From assembly GCA_040404065.1 (NCBI GenBank), contig JBBAJM010000001.1: 64,000 nucleotides of DNA; one strand, given 5' to 3'. Every line of letters starts with the position of its first letter. Positions within the stretch are counted from its first letter, which is position 1. The notes below the pieces were generated by a model. The model searched no databases. It saw only the letters and a program-made list of their open reading frames with translations, and was not told the origin of the DNA. A program made the translations under genes and the position numbers. This document shows positions 26,367 through 34,747 of this stretch, piece by piece. The DNA comes from Fontibacterium sp040404065 (GTDB lineage: Bacteria > Pseudomonadota > Alphaproteobacteria > Pelagibacterales > Pelagibacteraceae).

Positions 26367-27149
26367 TTATTTTTTCTCCGCTGTAGGTGCTGCTGCTGGC
26401 TTTACATCTTTTTTATTAGTTTCTGCGCTTTTCTCTTTTTTATTTGATTTTTCTTTTAATCCTTCAGCAATGTCATCTTTGAAAGCTTGAATAGTATCTT
26501 TCATAGTTCTCTTGTTTCTTTCCTTAACTGCCTTATTAATTTCAACCACAGCATTTTTTGCCCCTGGTACTGATCCTTTAACAAACAATAAATTATTTTC
26601 TAGATCAGTTTCAATAATCTCTAATCTTTCAACTGTTCTGAATTTATCTCCCATGTGACCAGCCATTTTTTTACCTTTAAATACTCTACCTGGATCTTGT
26701 CTTTGTCCTGTAGAACCATGTGATCTATGAGAAACTGAAACACCGTGTGTTGCTCTTAAACCTGAGAAGTTATGTCTTTTCATAACTCCAGCAAAACCTC
26801 TTCCGATTGTTTTCGATCTAATGTCCACAAAATTTATATCTTTGAAAATATTTAAATCTACATCTGAACCTAATTTAAGATCGCTATCTTTGTCTACTCT
26901 AAATTCTTTTAAAATCTTCTTAGGTTCTAAAGATTTTTTTGCAAAAACACCTTTCATTTGTTTTGTAACTTTTGAATTTTTAATATGTCCAAAACCAACT
27001 AAAACAGCGCTGTATCCGCGTTTTTCTTTAGTAATAACATCTATTACTTTTCCTGGCTCAATATGAAGAACTGTCACAGGAACAGATTGTCCGTTCTCGT
27101 AGAACCTTCTTGTCATACCAATTTTTTTACCTATTAAACCTAAAGTCAT
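26367..27149 (-). CDS. rplC: Ribosomal protein L3 with long C-terminal tail
   Basis: 260-residue L3. GLIGKKIGMTRRFYENGQSV at the start; the loop reaching the peptidyl-transferase centre reads SHRSHGSTGQRQDPGRVFKGKKMAGHMG and retains the Gln that is methylated in other bacteria. About 40 C-terminal residues form a Lys/Ala/Glu-rich low-complexity tail. Confidence 0.97.
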   Translation of the reverse strand: MTLGLIGKKIGMTRRFYENGQSVPVTVLHIEPGKVIDVITKEKRGYSAVLVGFGHIKNSKVTKQMKGVFAKKSLEPKKILKEFRVDKDSDLKLGSDVDLNIFKDINFVDIRSKTIGRGFAGVMKRHNFSGLRATHGVSVSHRSHGSTGQRQDPGRVFKGKKMAGHMGDKFRTVERLEIIETDLENNLLFVKGSVPGAKNAVVEINKAVKERNKRTMKDTIQAFKDDIAEGLKEKSNKKEKSAETNKKDVKPAAAPTAEKK

Positions 27150-27152
27150 AAT

Positions 27153-27461
27153 TTAAATTTTAATTTCTACGTCAACGCCTGAAGCTAGATCTAATTTCAT
27201 TAATGCCTCAACTGTTTGAGGTGTTGGATCCAGAATATCAATCATTCGTTTATGAGTTCTTGTTTCGAACTGCTCTCTACTTTTTTTATCAATGTGTGGT
27301 GATCTCAATACTGTAAAAATTTCTTTACGTGTAGGAAGAGGTATCGGCCCCCTAACTTGAGCGCCTGTTCTTTTTGCCGTATTTACAATCTCAATAGTAG
27401 ATTGATCTAACACTTTGTGATCGTACGCTCTTAATTTAATTCTAATATTTTGTTTTTCCAT
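27153..27461 (-). CDS. rpsJ: Ribosomal protein S10 / NusE
   Basis: 102-residue S10, also the antitermination factor NusE. IRIKLRAYDHKVLDQSTIEIV, GPIPLPTRKEIFTVLRSPHIDKKSREQFE and the C-terminal SGVDVEIKI are conserved. It follows fusA by 3 bp, the place where tuf is often found. Confidence 0.98.
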   Translation of the reverse strand: MEKQNIRIKLRAYDHKVLDQSTIEIVNTAKRTGAQVRGPIPLPTRKEIFTVLRSPHIDKKSREQFETRTHKRMIDILDPTPQTVEALMKLDLASGVDVEIKI

Positions 27462-27464
27462 AAT

Positions 27465-29540
27465 TTAAGCCATCTTTTTTGTAACTTCGTCCTGAACGTT
27501 TTGAGGAACGCGATCATAATGATCAAACTGCATTGTGTATTGTGCTCTACCTTGAGACATTGATCTTAAAGTGTTCACGTAACCAAACATATTGGCAAGT
27601 GGCACCATTGCATTGATAACAGCGGCATTACCTCTTTTATCTGTTGATCCAACTTGACCTCTTCTGCTGTTTAAATCTCCAATAACATCACCCATATAAT
27701 CCTCTGGTGTTACTACTTCAACTTTCATAATAGGTTCTAAAAGCTTTGGGTGAGATTGAAGACATAATTCCCTAAAACAATATCTGGCTGCTAATTCAAA
27801 CGCTAAAGGACTAGAATCCACTTCGTGATGCAATCCATCTAAGATTTGAACTTTGTAATCTAATAATGGAAAGCCTGCTAACACTCCAGAATCTGCAACG
27901 CTTAAAATTCCTTTTTCGACTCCCGGGATAAATTCTCTTGGGATTGCTCCTCCTTTAATTAAATTTTCAACTATTCTACCTTCCCCTTGAGCAAGAGGTT
28001 CAACAGCTAATTTAACTTTAGCAAACTGTCCAGCTCCACCGCTTTGTTTTTTATGTGTATATTCAAGTTTGCCGGCTGAGGTAATTGTTTCTCTGTAAGC
28101 AACTTGAGGTGCTCCGATATTAGCTTCAACTTTAAATTCTCTTTTCATTCTATCTACAATAATTTCAAGGTGCAACTCGCCCATTCCTTTAATAATTGTT
28201 TGTCCAGATTCATTGTCTGAAGAAACTCTAAATGAAGGATCTTCTTTTGCTAAACGGTTAAGAGCTTCACCCATTTTTTCTTGGTCATTCTTTGTTTTAG
28301 GTTCGACTGCAATTTCAATAACTGGTTCAGGAAAATCCATGGACTCTAGTACGATTGGATTATTTTTGTCACAAAGAGTATGTCCTGTAATTGTATTTTT
28401 AAGACCTGCTAGAGCAACAATATCACCCGCGCTTGCTGTTTTAATATCTTCTCTATTGTTTGCATGCATTAATAACATACGGCCAATTCTTTCTTCTTTT
28501 CCAGTCGTTGCATTAAGAACTCCTGTACCTGTGGACAATGTTCCTGAGTAAATTCTAATAAATGTTAACGATCCAACAAATGGATCATTTGCTATTTTGA
28601 ATGCTAAAGCAGAAAATGGTTCTTCATCAGTACATTTTCTAATTAATTCTTCATCTGTATTTGGTTTAATGCCTTTTACTTGGCCTACATCTTTAGGACT
28701 TGGCAAAAAATCTACTACTGCATCTAAAATTAATTGAACACCTTTGTTTTTAAAAGCAGCTCCACAAATTATTGGAACAAAAGCAAAAGAGATTGTTCCT
28801 TTTCTAATACAAGCTTTTAATTCTGCTTCTGATGGATCTTTGCCATTAAGATAATTTTCCATTACTTTTTCATCTTGCTCAACAGCAAGTTCTACTAACT
28901 CTTTTCTGTATTTAATTGCTTGCTCTTTTAAATCTTCTGGAATTTCAACATAATCAAATTTTGCTCCTAAACTCTCATCTAACCAAACAACACCTTTCAT
29001 CAACACAAGATCAACAACTCCTTTAAACGTGCCTTCAATGCCAATTGGTAGCTGAAGAACCATCGGGATTGCTCCTAAACGCTCTTTAATCATGTCAACG
29101 CACATGAAAAAATTAGCACCAGTTCTATCTAATTTATTAACAAAACAAATTCTTGGAACTTTATATTTGTCTGCCTGTCGCCATACTGTCTCAGATTGAG
29201 GCTCAACACCGGCAACTCCGTCAAAACAAGCAACAGCTCCGTCTAAAACTTTTAAAGATCTTTCAACTTCAATGGTGAAATCAACGTGACCGGGTGTATC
29301 AATAATATTAATTCTGTGACCTTTCCAAAAACAAGTTGTAGCCGCAGATGTAATTGTAATTCCTCTTTCTTGCTCTTGCTCCATCCAGTCCATAGTTGCA
29401 GCACCATCATGTACTTCACCTATTTTATGAGCTTTGCCTGTGTAATATAAAATTCTTTCTGTAGTAGTAGTTTTGCCAGCATCAATGTGAGCGGCGATAC
29501 CTATATTTCTGTATTTATCTATTGGATATTTTTCGCTCAT
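27465..29540 (-). CDS. fusA: Elongation factor G
   Basis: 691-residue GTPase of ribosomal translocation. G1 motif AHIDAGKTTTTERILYYTG, DTPGHVDFTIEVERSL (G3), NKLDRTGANF (G4), and C-terminal domains IV/V with MVPLANMFGYVNTLRSMSQGRAQY. MSEKYPIDKYRNIGI is the proper N-terminus; an upstream start at 29564 would overlap rpsG. The usual adjacent tuf is missing and lies at 41709-42896 instead. Confidence 0.98.
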   Translation of the reverse strand: MSEKYPIDKYRNIGIAAHIDAGKTTTTERILYYTGKAHKIGEVHDGAATMDWMEQEQERGITITSAATTCFWKGHRINIIDTPGHVDFTIEVERSLKVLDGAVACFDGVAGVEPQSETVWRQADKYKVPRICFVNKLDRTGANFFMCVDMIKERLGAIPMVLQLPIGIEGTFKGVVDLVLMKGVVWLDESLGAKFDYVEIPEDLKEQAIKYRKELVELAVEQDEKVMENYLNGKDPSEAELKACIRKGTISFAFVPIICGAAFKNKGVQLILDAVVDFLPSPKDVGQVKGIKPNTDEELIRKCTDEEPFSALAFKIANDPFVGSLTFIRIYSGTLSTGTGVLNATTGKEERIGRMLLMHANNREDIKTASAGDIVALAGLKNTITGHTLCDKNNPIVLESMDFPEPVIEIAVEPKTKNDQEKMGEALNRLAKEDPSFRVSSDNESGQTIIKGMGELHLEIIVDRMKREFKVEANIGAPQVAYRETITSAGKLEYTHKKQSGGAGQFAKVKLAVEPLAQGEGRIVENLIKGGAIPREFIPGVEKGILSVADSGVLAGFPLLDYKVQILDGLHHEVDSSPLAFELAARYCFRELCLQSHPKLLEPIMKVEVVTPEDYMGDVIGDLNSRRGQVGSTDKRGNAAVINAMVPLANMFGYVNTLRSMSQGRAQYTMQFDHYDRVPQNVQDEVTKKMA

Positions 29541-29544
29541 AAAT

Positions 29545-30015
29545 TTACCATCTAAAATGCGCAAAAGCTTTGTTAGCTTCTGCCATTTTGTGAGTGTCTT
29601 CTCTTTTTTTAATTGCTGAGCCTTTATTAGATGCTGCGTCTAATAATTCCTTAAGTAATTTTTCCTGCATACTTTTATCAGTTCTTTTTCTTGAAGCATC
29701 AATCAACCAACGAATAGCTAAAGCTTGAGCTCTATCTGCTCTTACATCTACCGGAACTTGGTATGTTGCTCCACCTACTCTTCTTGATTTAACTTCTAAA
29801 TTTGGTTTTACGTTTTTAAGGGCATCATTAAAAACTTTAATCGGATCATCATTTGTCTTAGCTTTTATTAATTCAAGAGTTTTATATAAAATTTTTTCAG
29901 CAACTGTTTTTTTACCTTGATACATTAACGAGTTCATAAATTTTGTAACAACTTTGGATTTGTAGACTGGGTCTGGACTTACATCTCTCTTCGTTTGTTT
30001 TCTTCTTCGTGACAT
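29545..30015 (-). CDS. rpsG: Ribosomal protein S7
   Basis: 156-residue S7, the organiser of the 3' domain of 16S rRNA. MSRRRKQTKRDVSPDPVY, FMNSLMYQGKKTVAEKILY and RRVGGATYQVPVDVR are all present. It is a translational repressor of the str operon in E. coli. Confidence 0.98.
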   Translation of the reverse strand: MSRRRKQTKRDVSPDPVYKSKVVTKFMNSLMYQGKKTVAEKILYKTLELIKAKTNDDPIKVFNDALKNVKPNLEVKSRRVGGATYQVPVDVRADRAQALAIRWLIDASRKRTDKSMQEKLLKELLDAASNKGSAIKKREDTHKMAEANKAFAHFRW

Positions 30016-30017
30016 AA

Positions 30018-30389
30018 TTATTTAGGTCTTTTCGCTCCGTATTTAGATCTTTGTTGTTTCATTTTAGTCACGCCTTGAGTATCAAGAACTCCTCGAATAG
30101 TATGATAACGAACTCCTGGTAAATCTTTTACCCTTCCTCCTCTAATCATAACAACTGAGTGTTCTTGCAAGTTGTGACCTTCACCTGGAATGTAACTTGT
30201 AACTTCGAAACCGTTAGATAAACGAACTCTCGCAACTTTACGTAAAGCTGAGTTAGGTTTTTTTGGAGTCGTTGTATAAACTCTAGTACATACTCCTCTT
30301 TTCTGAGGTGATGCTTCAAGTGCAGGAACTTTGTTCCTAACTTTTGGTTTAGTTCTTCCTCGTTTAACGAGTTGATTAATTGTTGGCAT
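30018..30389 (-). CDS. rpsL: Ribosomal protein S12
   Basis: 123-residue S12 of the decoding centre. The TTPKKPNSALRKVARVRL and GHNLQEHSVVMIRGGRVKDLPGVRYH loops are intact, with lysines at the positions where streptomycin-resistance changes occur, i.e. wild-type. First gene of the str-S10-spc run, preceded by a leader of about 100 nt and a good promoter. Confidence 0.98.
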   Translation of the reverse strand: MPTINQLVKRGRTKPKVRNKVPALEASPQKRGVCTRVYTTTPKKPNSALRKVARVRLSNGFEVTSYIPGEGHNLQEHSVVMIRGGRVKDLPGVRYHTIRGVLDTQGVTKMKQQRSKYGAKRPK

Positions 30390-30501
30390 AAAATTCTAAA
30401 AATAATTTATAATTTAAGGATAGAAAGAAGGTCGAAGCCTAAAATCTGGTAGGAGTTTAAGTGCTCTAGAGCCTTACTTACTACCTTAAAAAAGTGTGGG
30501 C
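30390..30501 (-). other. Structured leader of the rpsL transcript
   Basis: Between the promoter and the rpsL start, the minus strand can form a hairpin: GGTAG (30482-30486 region) pairs with CTACC (about 30449-30453), enclosing the 10-nt palindrome GCTCTAGAGC flanked by AAGT/ACTT. No U-run follows, so it is not a simple terminator; a site for S7-type autoregulation or RNA processing is possible. Confidence 0.35.
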
Positions 30502-30529
30502 ATAATACTTAAATTACGCGAAAGGTCAA
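30502..30529 (-). promoter_or_regulatory. Promoter of the rpsL-rpsG-fusA-S10 run
   Basis: Minus-strand TTGACC (30524-30529) and TATTAT (30502-30507), spacer 16 nt, followed by the GC-rich discriminator GCCCAC. This resembles stringently controlled ribosomal promoters. It lies in the 193-bp rpoC-rpsL gap, the largest gap within the translation-gene block. Confidence 0.6.
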
Positions 30530-30582
30530 ATTGTAGTTGTATAAAAAACTACTTAATTACTATTGAAAAACTTAAGAAAATA

Positions 30583-33500
30583 TTACTTTGCAGCTTCCAA
30601 TTTTTCAGGCTCTTTTGCCTTAGCATTTTGAAGCTCCATATCTCTTTCACGAGCGATTTTAGAGAATTTGAATGTACTATCTCCAGTACCTGCCGGGATT
30701 AGTCTTCCAACAATTACGTTTTCTTTTAGACCGTGCAATACATCAACCTTACCTTTGATTGACGCTTCTGTAAGAACTCTCGTTGTTTCTTGGAAAGAAG
30801 CGGCAGAAATAAATGACTTTGTTTGTAATGAAGCCTTTGTAATGCCTAATAATACTGGATCAACTTGCGCAGGTTTTCTACCTTCTGAAACTAATTTTTT
30901 ATTTAATTCATCTAAGTCTATTTTATCAACTAATTCTCCAACTAAGAAAGATGTATCACCTGAAGCTTTGATTTCAACTTTTCTTAACATTTGTCTTACT
31001 ATAACTTCAATGTGTTTATCGTTAATGATAACACCTTGTAATCTGTAAACTTCCTGAACTTCATCGATGAAATAATTTGCAAGAGCTTCTACTCCTAAAA
31101 TTCTTAAAATATCATGAGGGGCTGGACTTCCGTCTAATAAGTATTCACCTTTTTTAATTTCTTCACCTGGATTGAAATTAACTTGTTTTCCTTTTGGTAT
31201 TAAATAAGAAGATTCAACACCTGCTTTTGATTTAATTGTAATTTTAAGTTTTCCTCTAACTTCTTTTCCAAATTCAATTTTACCGTCATTCTCAGCAATA
31301 ATCGCTCCTTCTTTTGGTTTTCTTGCTTCAAATAATTCGGCAACTCTTGGTAATCCTCCGGTAATATCTTTTGTTTTAGAAGTTGCTTTAGGTAATCTAG
31401 CTAATACGTCTCCAGCATTAACTTTATCTCCATCTTCAACTGATAAAATTGTTTCTGGAACAAGATAGTATCTTGCTTCGTTGTCATCTGCTTTTTTAAC
31501 AACTTTACCTTTACTGTCTCTTAAAGTAATTCTTGGTTTAAGATCGATATTCTTAGATTGCGCTCTCCAATCTAGAACAACTTTAGATGAAATACCCGTA
31601 GCTTCATCCGTGGCATCTGAAATAGAAGCGCCATCAATTAAATCTACGAAAGTAACTATACCATCAGTTTCTGAAATAACTGGAAGAGTATAAGGATCCC
31701 ACTCACAAATTTTTTGACCTTTTTTGACAGGATGATCCGGCTTTACAAAAAGTTTAGATCCATATGGAATTTTATACATTGCTACGTTTGTTCCATTTTT
31801 TTCAATAATAATTTCAGTATTCCTTCCCATTACTATTAATTCTTTTTTAGAATCTTCAATTAAGTTTTGATTAGAAACTTTCAATACTCCCTCAGAAGGA
31901 GCTGTTATTGATGACTCTTGTTTAATTTGAGCTGTTCCTCCAACGTGGAACGTTCTCATTGTAAGCTGCGTTCCTGGCTCCCCGATTGATTGAGCAGCGA
32001 TCATTCCAACGCACTCACCAATCGATACTAATCTTCCTCTTGCTAAATCTCTTCCGTAACAAGTTGAACAAATTCCATCTTTTGCTTCACAAGTAATTGG
32101 TGAATAAACATCAATAGATTTAACACCTGCTGCATCCATTAATTCACATTGTTTTTCTTCAATTAATTGTTTTGCTTTAACGATGACATCTCCTATATTT
32201 GGAGCTTTAATATCTTTTGCAGCAATTCTTCCTAAAGATCTTTCTGTTAAAGATACGATAATGTTACCACCTTCTATAATCTCACTAATATTAATATGTT
32301 TTTTAGTGCCGCAGAATTTAAGTCTAACGATAACATCTTGTGAAACATCACATAATCTTCTTGTTAAATATCCAGAATTTGCTGTTTTTAAAGCTGTATC
32401 CGCAAGTCCTTTTCTTGCACCGTGAGTGGATGTAAAATATTCTAGAACAGTTAAGCCTTCTTTGAAGTTTGAAATAATAGGTGTCTCGATAATTTCACCT
32501 GATGGCTTTGCCATTAAACCTCTCATTCCAGCTAGCTGCTTCATCTGAGCTGCGGAACCTCTAGCTCCAGAATCTGCCATCATGAATATTGAGTTAGTTG
32601 TTATTGAGCCATCTTCTTTATTAATTTTAGAAGCAGAGATATTTTTCATCATCTCACTTGCAATTTTATCTGTACATTTAGACCACTGGTCAACAACCTT
32701 GTTATATTTTTCACCTTTAGTAATTAAGCCCTCAGAATATTGAGTTTCATATTCTTCAACCATTTTTTTAGCGTCTGAAATAATTTGTTTTTTTGATTCA
32801 GGAATAACTAAGTCGTCTTTTCCAAAAGATATTCCTGCTTTAAATGCATTAAGGAAGCCAATTGTCATTAGTTTGTCACAAAAAATAACTGTTTCTTTCT
32901 GACCACAATATCTAAAAATAATATCAATAAGTTCAGAAATTTGTTTTTTAGTTAATAATTTATTAACTAAATCAAATGAAATTTTATGATGTTTTGGAAG
33001 TACATCTGCTAATAAAAATCTACCCACGCTGCTTTGATATGTTTTAAAAATAGGTTTTCCTTTTTCATCTACGGTTTCAAATCGAGATACAACTTTAGAA
33101 TGGACATTTATGGATTTGTTTTCAAGTCCCTGAGCAATTTCATCTAAATTTAAGAAGTAACCGACAGGTTTAGTATCTTGATCTCCAAAAAACTGAGACA
33201 TGTAATAAATTCCTAAAACCATGTCTTGAGATGGCACGATAATAGGTTTTCCATTTGATGGACTTAAAATATTGTTAGTCGACATCATTAACACTCTAGC
33301 TTCTAACTGAGCTTCTATACTCAAAGGAACGTGCACAGCCATTTGATCACCGTCAAAGTCGGCGTTAAAAGCAGCTGTAACTAAAGGATGAAGTTGTATT
33401 GCTTTTCCTTCAATCAATAATGGTTCAAAAGCTTGAATTCCTAATCTATGAAGTGTTGGAGCTCTGTTTAAAAGAATTGGATGCTCTCTAACAACTTCTT

Positions 33501-34743
33501 CTAAAATATCCCAAACTTCTGATTTTTCTTTTTCTACTATTTTTTTTGCTTGCTTAATTGTTGTGGCAAGACCAAGTTTATCTAATTTTGCATAAATAAA
33601 TGGCTTAAATAATTCTAATGCCATCTTTTTTGGTAGACCACATTGATGAAGTTTCAATTCAGGTCCTACAACGATCACTGATCTTCCAGAATAATCAACT
33701 CGTTTTCCTAACAAATTTTGTCTGAAACGTCCTTGTTTACCTTTAAGCATATCCGCTAAAGATTTAAGAGGTCTTTTTCCTGTTCCTGTAATTACTCTTC
33801 CTCTTCTACCGTTGTCGAACAAAGCATCTACTGCTTCTTGCAACATACGTTTTTCATTTCTAACGATAATGTCTGGGGCTCTTAACTCCATTAATCTTTT
33901 TAAACGATTATTTCTGTTAATTACTCTTCTGTATAAATCGTTAAGATCTGATGTGGCAAATCTACCTCCGTCAAGAGGAACTAAAGGACGTAATTCTGGC
34001 GGAATTACTGGAATAACAGTTAAAATCATCCACTCTGGTTTATTTCCAGAATTAATAAAATTTTCTACTAACTTTAATCTTTTGATAGCTCTTTCCTCTG
34101 CTACTTTAGAAGTTGTATTCTTTAATAACTCTCTTAATCTTTCTCTTTCAGCGGCTAGATCAATAGAAGCTAAAACTTCTCTAATAGCTTCAGCTCCAAT
34201 TCCAGCTGAAAATTGATCTTCGCCATATTTCTCTTGTGCTTTTAAAAGTTCTTCTTCTGAAATTAATTGATTTTTTTTAAATTCGGTAAGACCTGGCTCA
34301 ATAATAATAAAATTTTCAAAATATAATACCTTCTCGAGATCTTTAAGCTTCATATCCATCGCAAGTGCTATACGACTAGGTAATGATTTTAAAAACCATA
34401 TGTGTGAAACTGGAGTTGATAATTCAACGTGACCCATACGCTCACGTCTTACATTTGCTTTTGTAACTTCAACGCCACACTTTTCGCAAATAATTCCTCT
34501 GAACTTCATACGTTTGTACTTACCGCACAAACATTCATAATCTTTTACTGGTCCAAATATTCTAGAGCAAAATAAACCATCTTTTTCAGGTTTAAATGTT
34601 CTGTAATTAATAGTTTCGGGTTTTTTAATTTCTCCAAAAGACCAAGATTTAATTTTTTCAGGGCTTGCTAAAGAAATTTTAATGTTATTAAAATTTTCCT
34701 TATTTATATTTTTTTTAAATAAATTTGTTAATTCTTTGCTCAT
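30583..34743 (-). CDS. rpoC: RNA polymerase beta' subunit
   Basis: 1386-residue beta' subunit. The N-terminal zinc ribbon CLCGKYKRMKFRGIICEKCG, the catalytic NADFDGDQMAVHVPLS with three aspartates that hold Mg2+, the trigger-loop region RGSAAQMKQLAGMRGLMAKPSGEIIETPI, and the second zinc site CEAKDGICSTCYGRDLARG are all intact. It follows rpoB by 4 bp. No clear intrinsic terminator follows; a 6-bp hairpin without a U-run is seen just downstream. Confidence 0.98.
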   Translation of the reverse strand: MSKELTNLFKKNINKENFNNIKISLASPEKIKSWSFGEIKKPETINYRTFKPEKDGLFCSRIFGPVKDYECLCGKYKRMKFRGIICEKCGVEVTKANVRRERMGHVELSTPVSHIWFLKSLPSRIALAMDMKLKDLEKVLYFENFIIIEPGLTEFKKNQLISEEELLKAQEKYGEDQFSAGIGAEAIREVLASIDLAAERERLRELLKNTTSKVAEERAIKRLKLVENFINSGNKPEWMILTVIPVIPPELRPLVPLDGGRFATSDLNDLYRRVINRNNRLKRLMELRAPDIIVRNEKRMLQEAVDALFDNGRRGRVITGTGKRPLKSLADMLKGKQGRFRQNLLGKRVDYSGRSVIVVGPELKLHQCGLPKKMALELFKPFIYAKLDKLGLATTIKQAKKIVEKEKSEVWDILEEVVREHPILLNRAPTLHRLGIQAFEPLLIEGKAIQLHPLVTAAFNADFDGDQMAVHVPLSIEAQLEARVLMMSTNNILSPSNGKPIIVPSQDMVLGIYYMSQFFGDQDTKPVGYFLNLDEIAQGLENKSINVHSKVVSRFETVDEKGKPIFKTYQSSVGRFLLADVLPKHHKISFDLVNKLLTKKQISELIDIIFRYCGQKETVIFCDKLMTIGFLNAFKAGISFGKDDLVIPESKKQIISDAKKMVEEYETQYSEGLITKGEKYNKVVDQWSKCTDKIASEMMKNISASKINKEDGSITTNSIFMMADSGARGSAAQMKQLAGMRGLMAKPSGEIIETPIISNFKEGLTVLEYFTSTHGARKGLADTALKTANSGYLTRRLCDVSQDVIVRLKFCGTKKHINISEIIEGGNIIVSLTERSLGRIAAKDIKAPNIGDVIVKAKQLIEEKQCELMDAAGVKSIDVYSPITCEAKDGICSTCYGRDLARGRLVSIGECVGMIAAQSIGEPGTQLTMRTFHVGGTAQIKQESSITAPSEGVLKVSNQNLIEDSKKELIVMGRNTEIIIEKNGTNVAMYKIPYGSKLFVKPDHPVKKGQKICEWDPYTLPVISETDGIVTFVDLIDGASISDATDEATGISSKVVLDWRAQSKNIDLKPRITLRDSKGKVVKKADDNEARYYLVPETILSVEDGDKVNAGDVLARLPKATSKTKDITGGLPRVAELFEARKPKEGAIIAENDGKIEFGKEVRGKLKITIKSKAGVESSYLIPKGKQVNFNPGEEIKKGEYLLDGSPAPHDILRILGVEALANYFIDEVQEVYRLQGVIINDKHIEVIVRQMLRKVEIKASGDTSFLVGELVDKIDLDELNKKLVSEGRKPAQVDPVLLGITKASLQTKSFISAASFQETTRVLTEASIKGKVDVLHGLKENVIVGRLIPAGTGDSTFKFSKIARERDMELQNAKAKEPEKLEAAK

Positions 34744-34747
34744 AATT

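Noticed and set aside
33812..34216. 134-codon plus-strand frame within rpoC
   Set aside because: Fully antisense to conserved rpoC, with no motifs.
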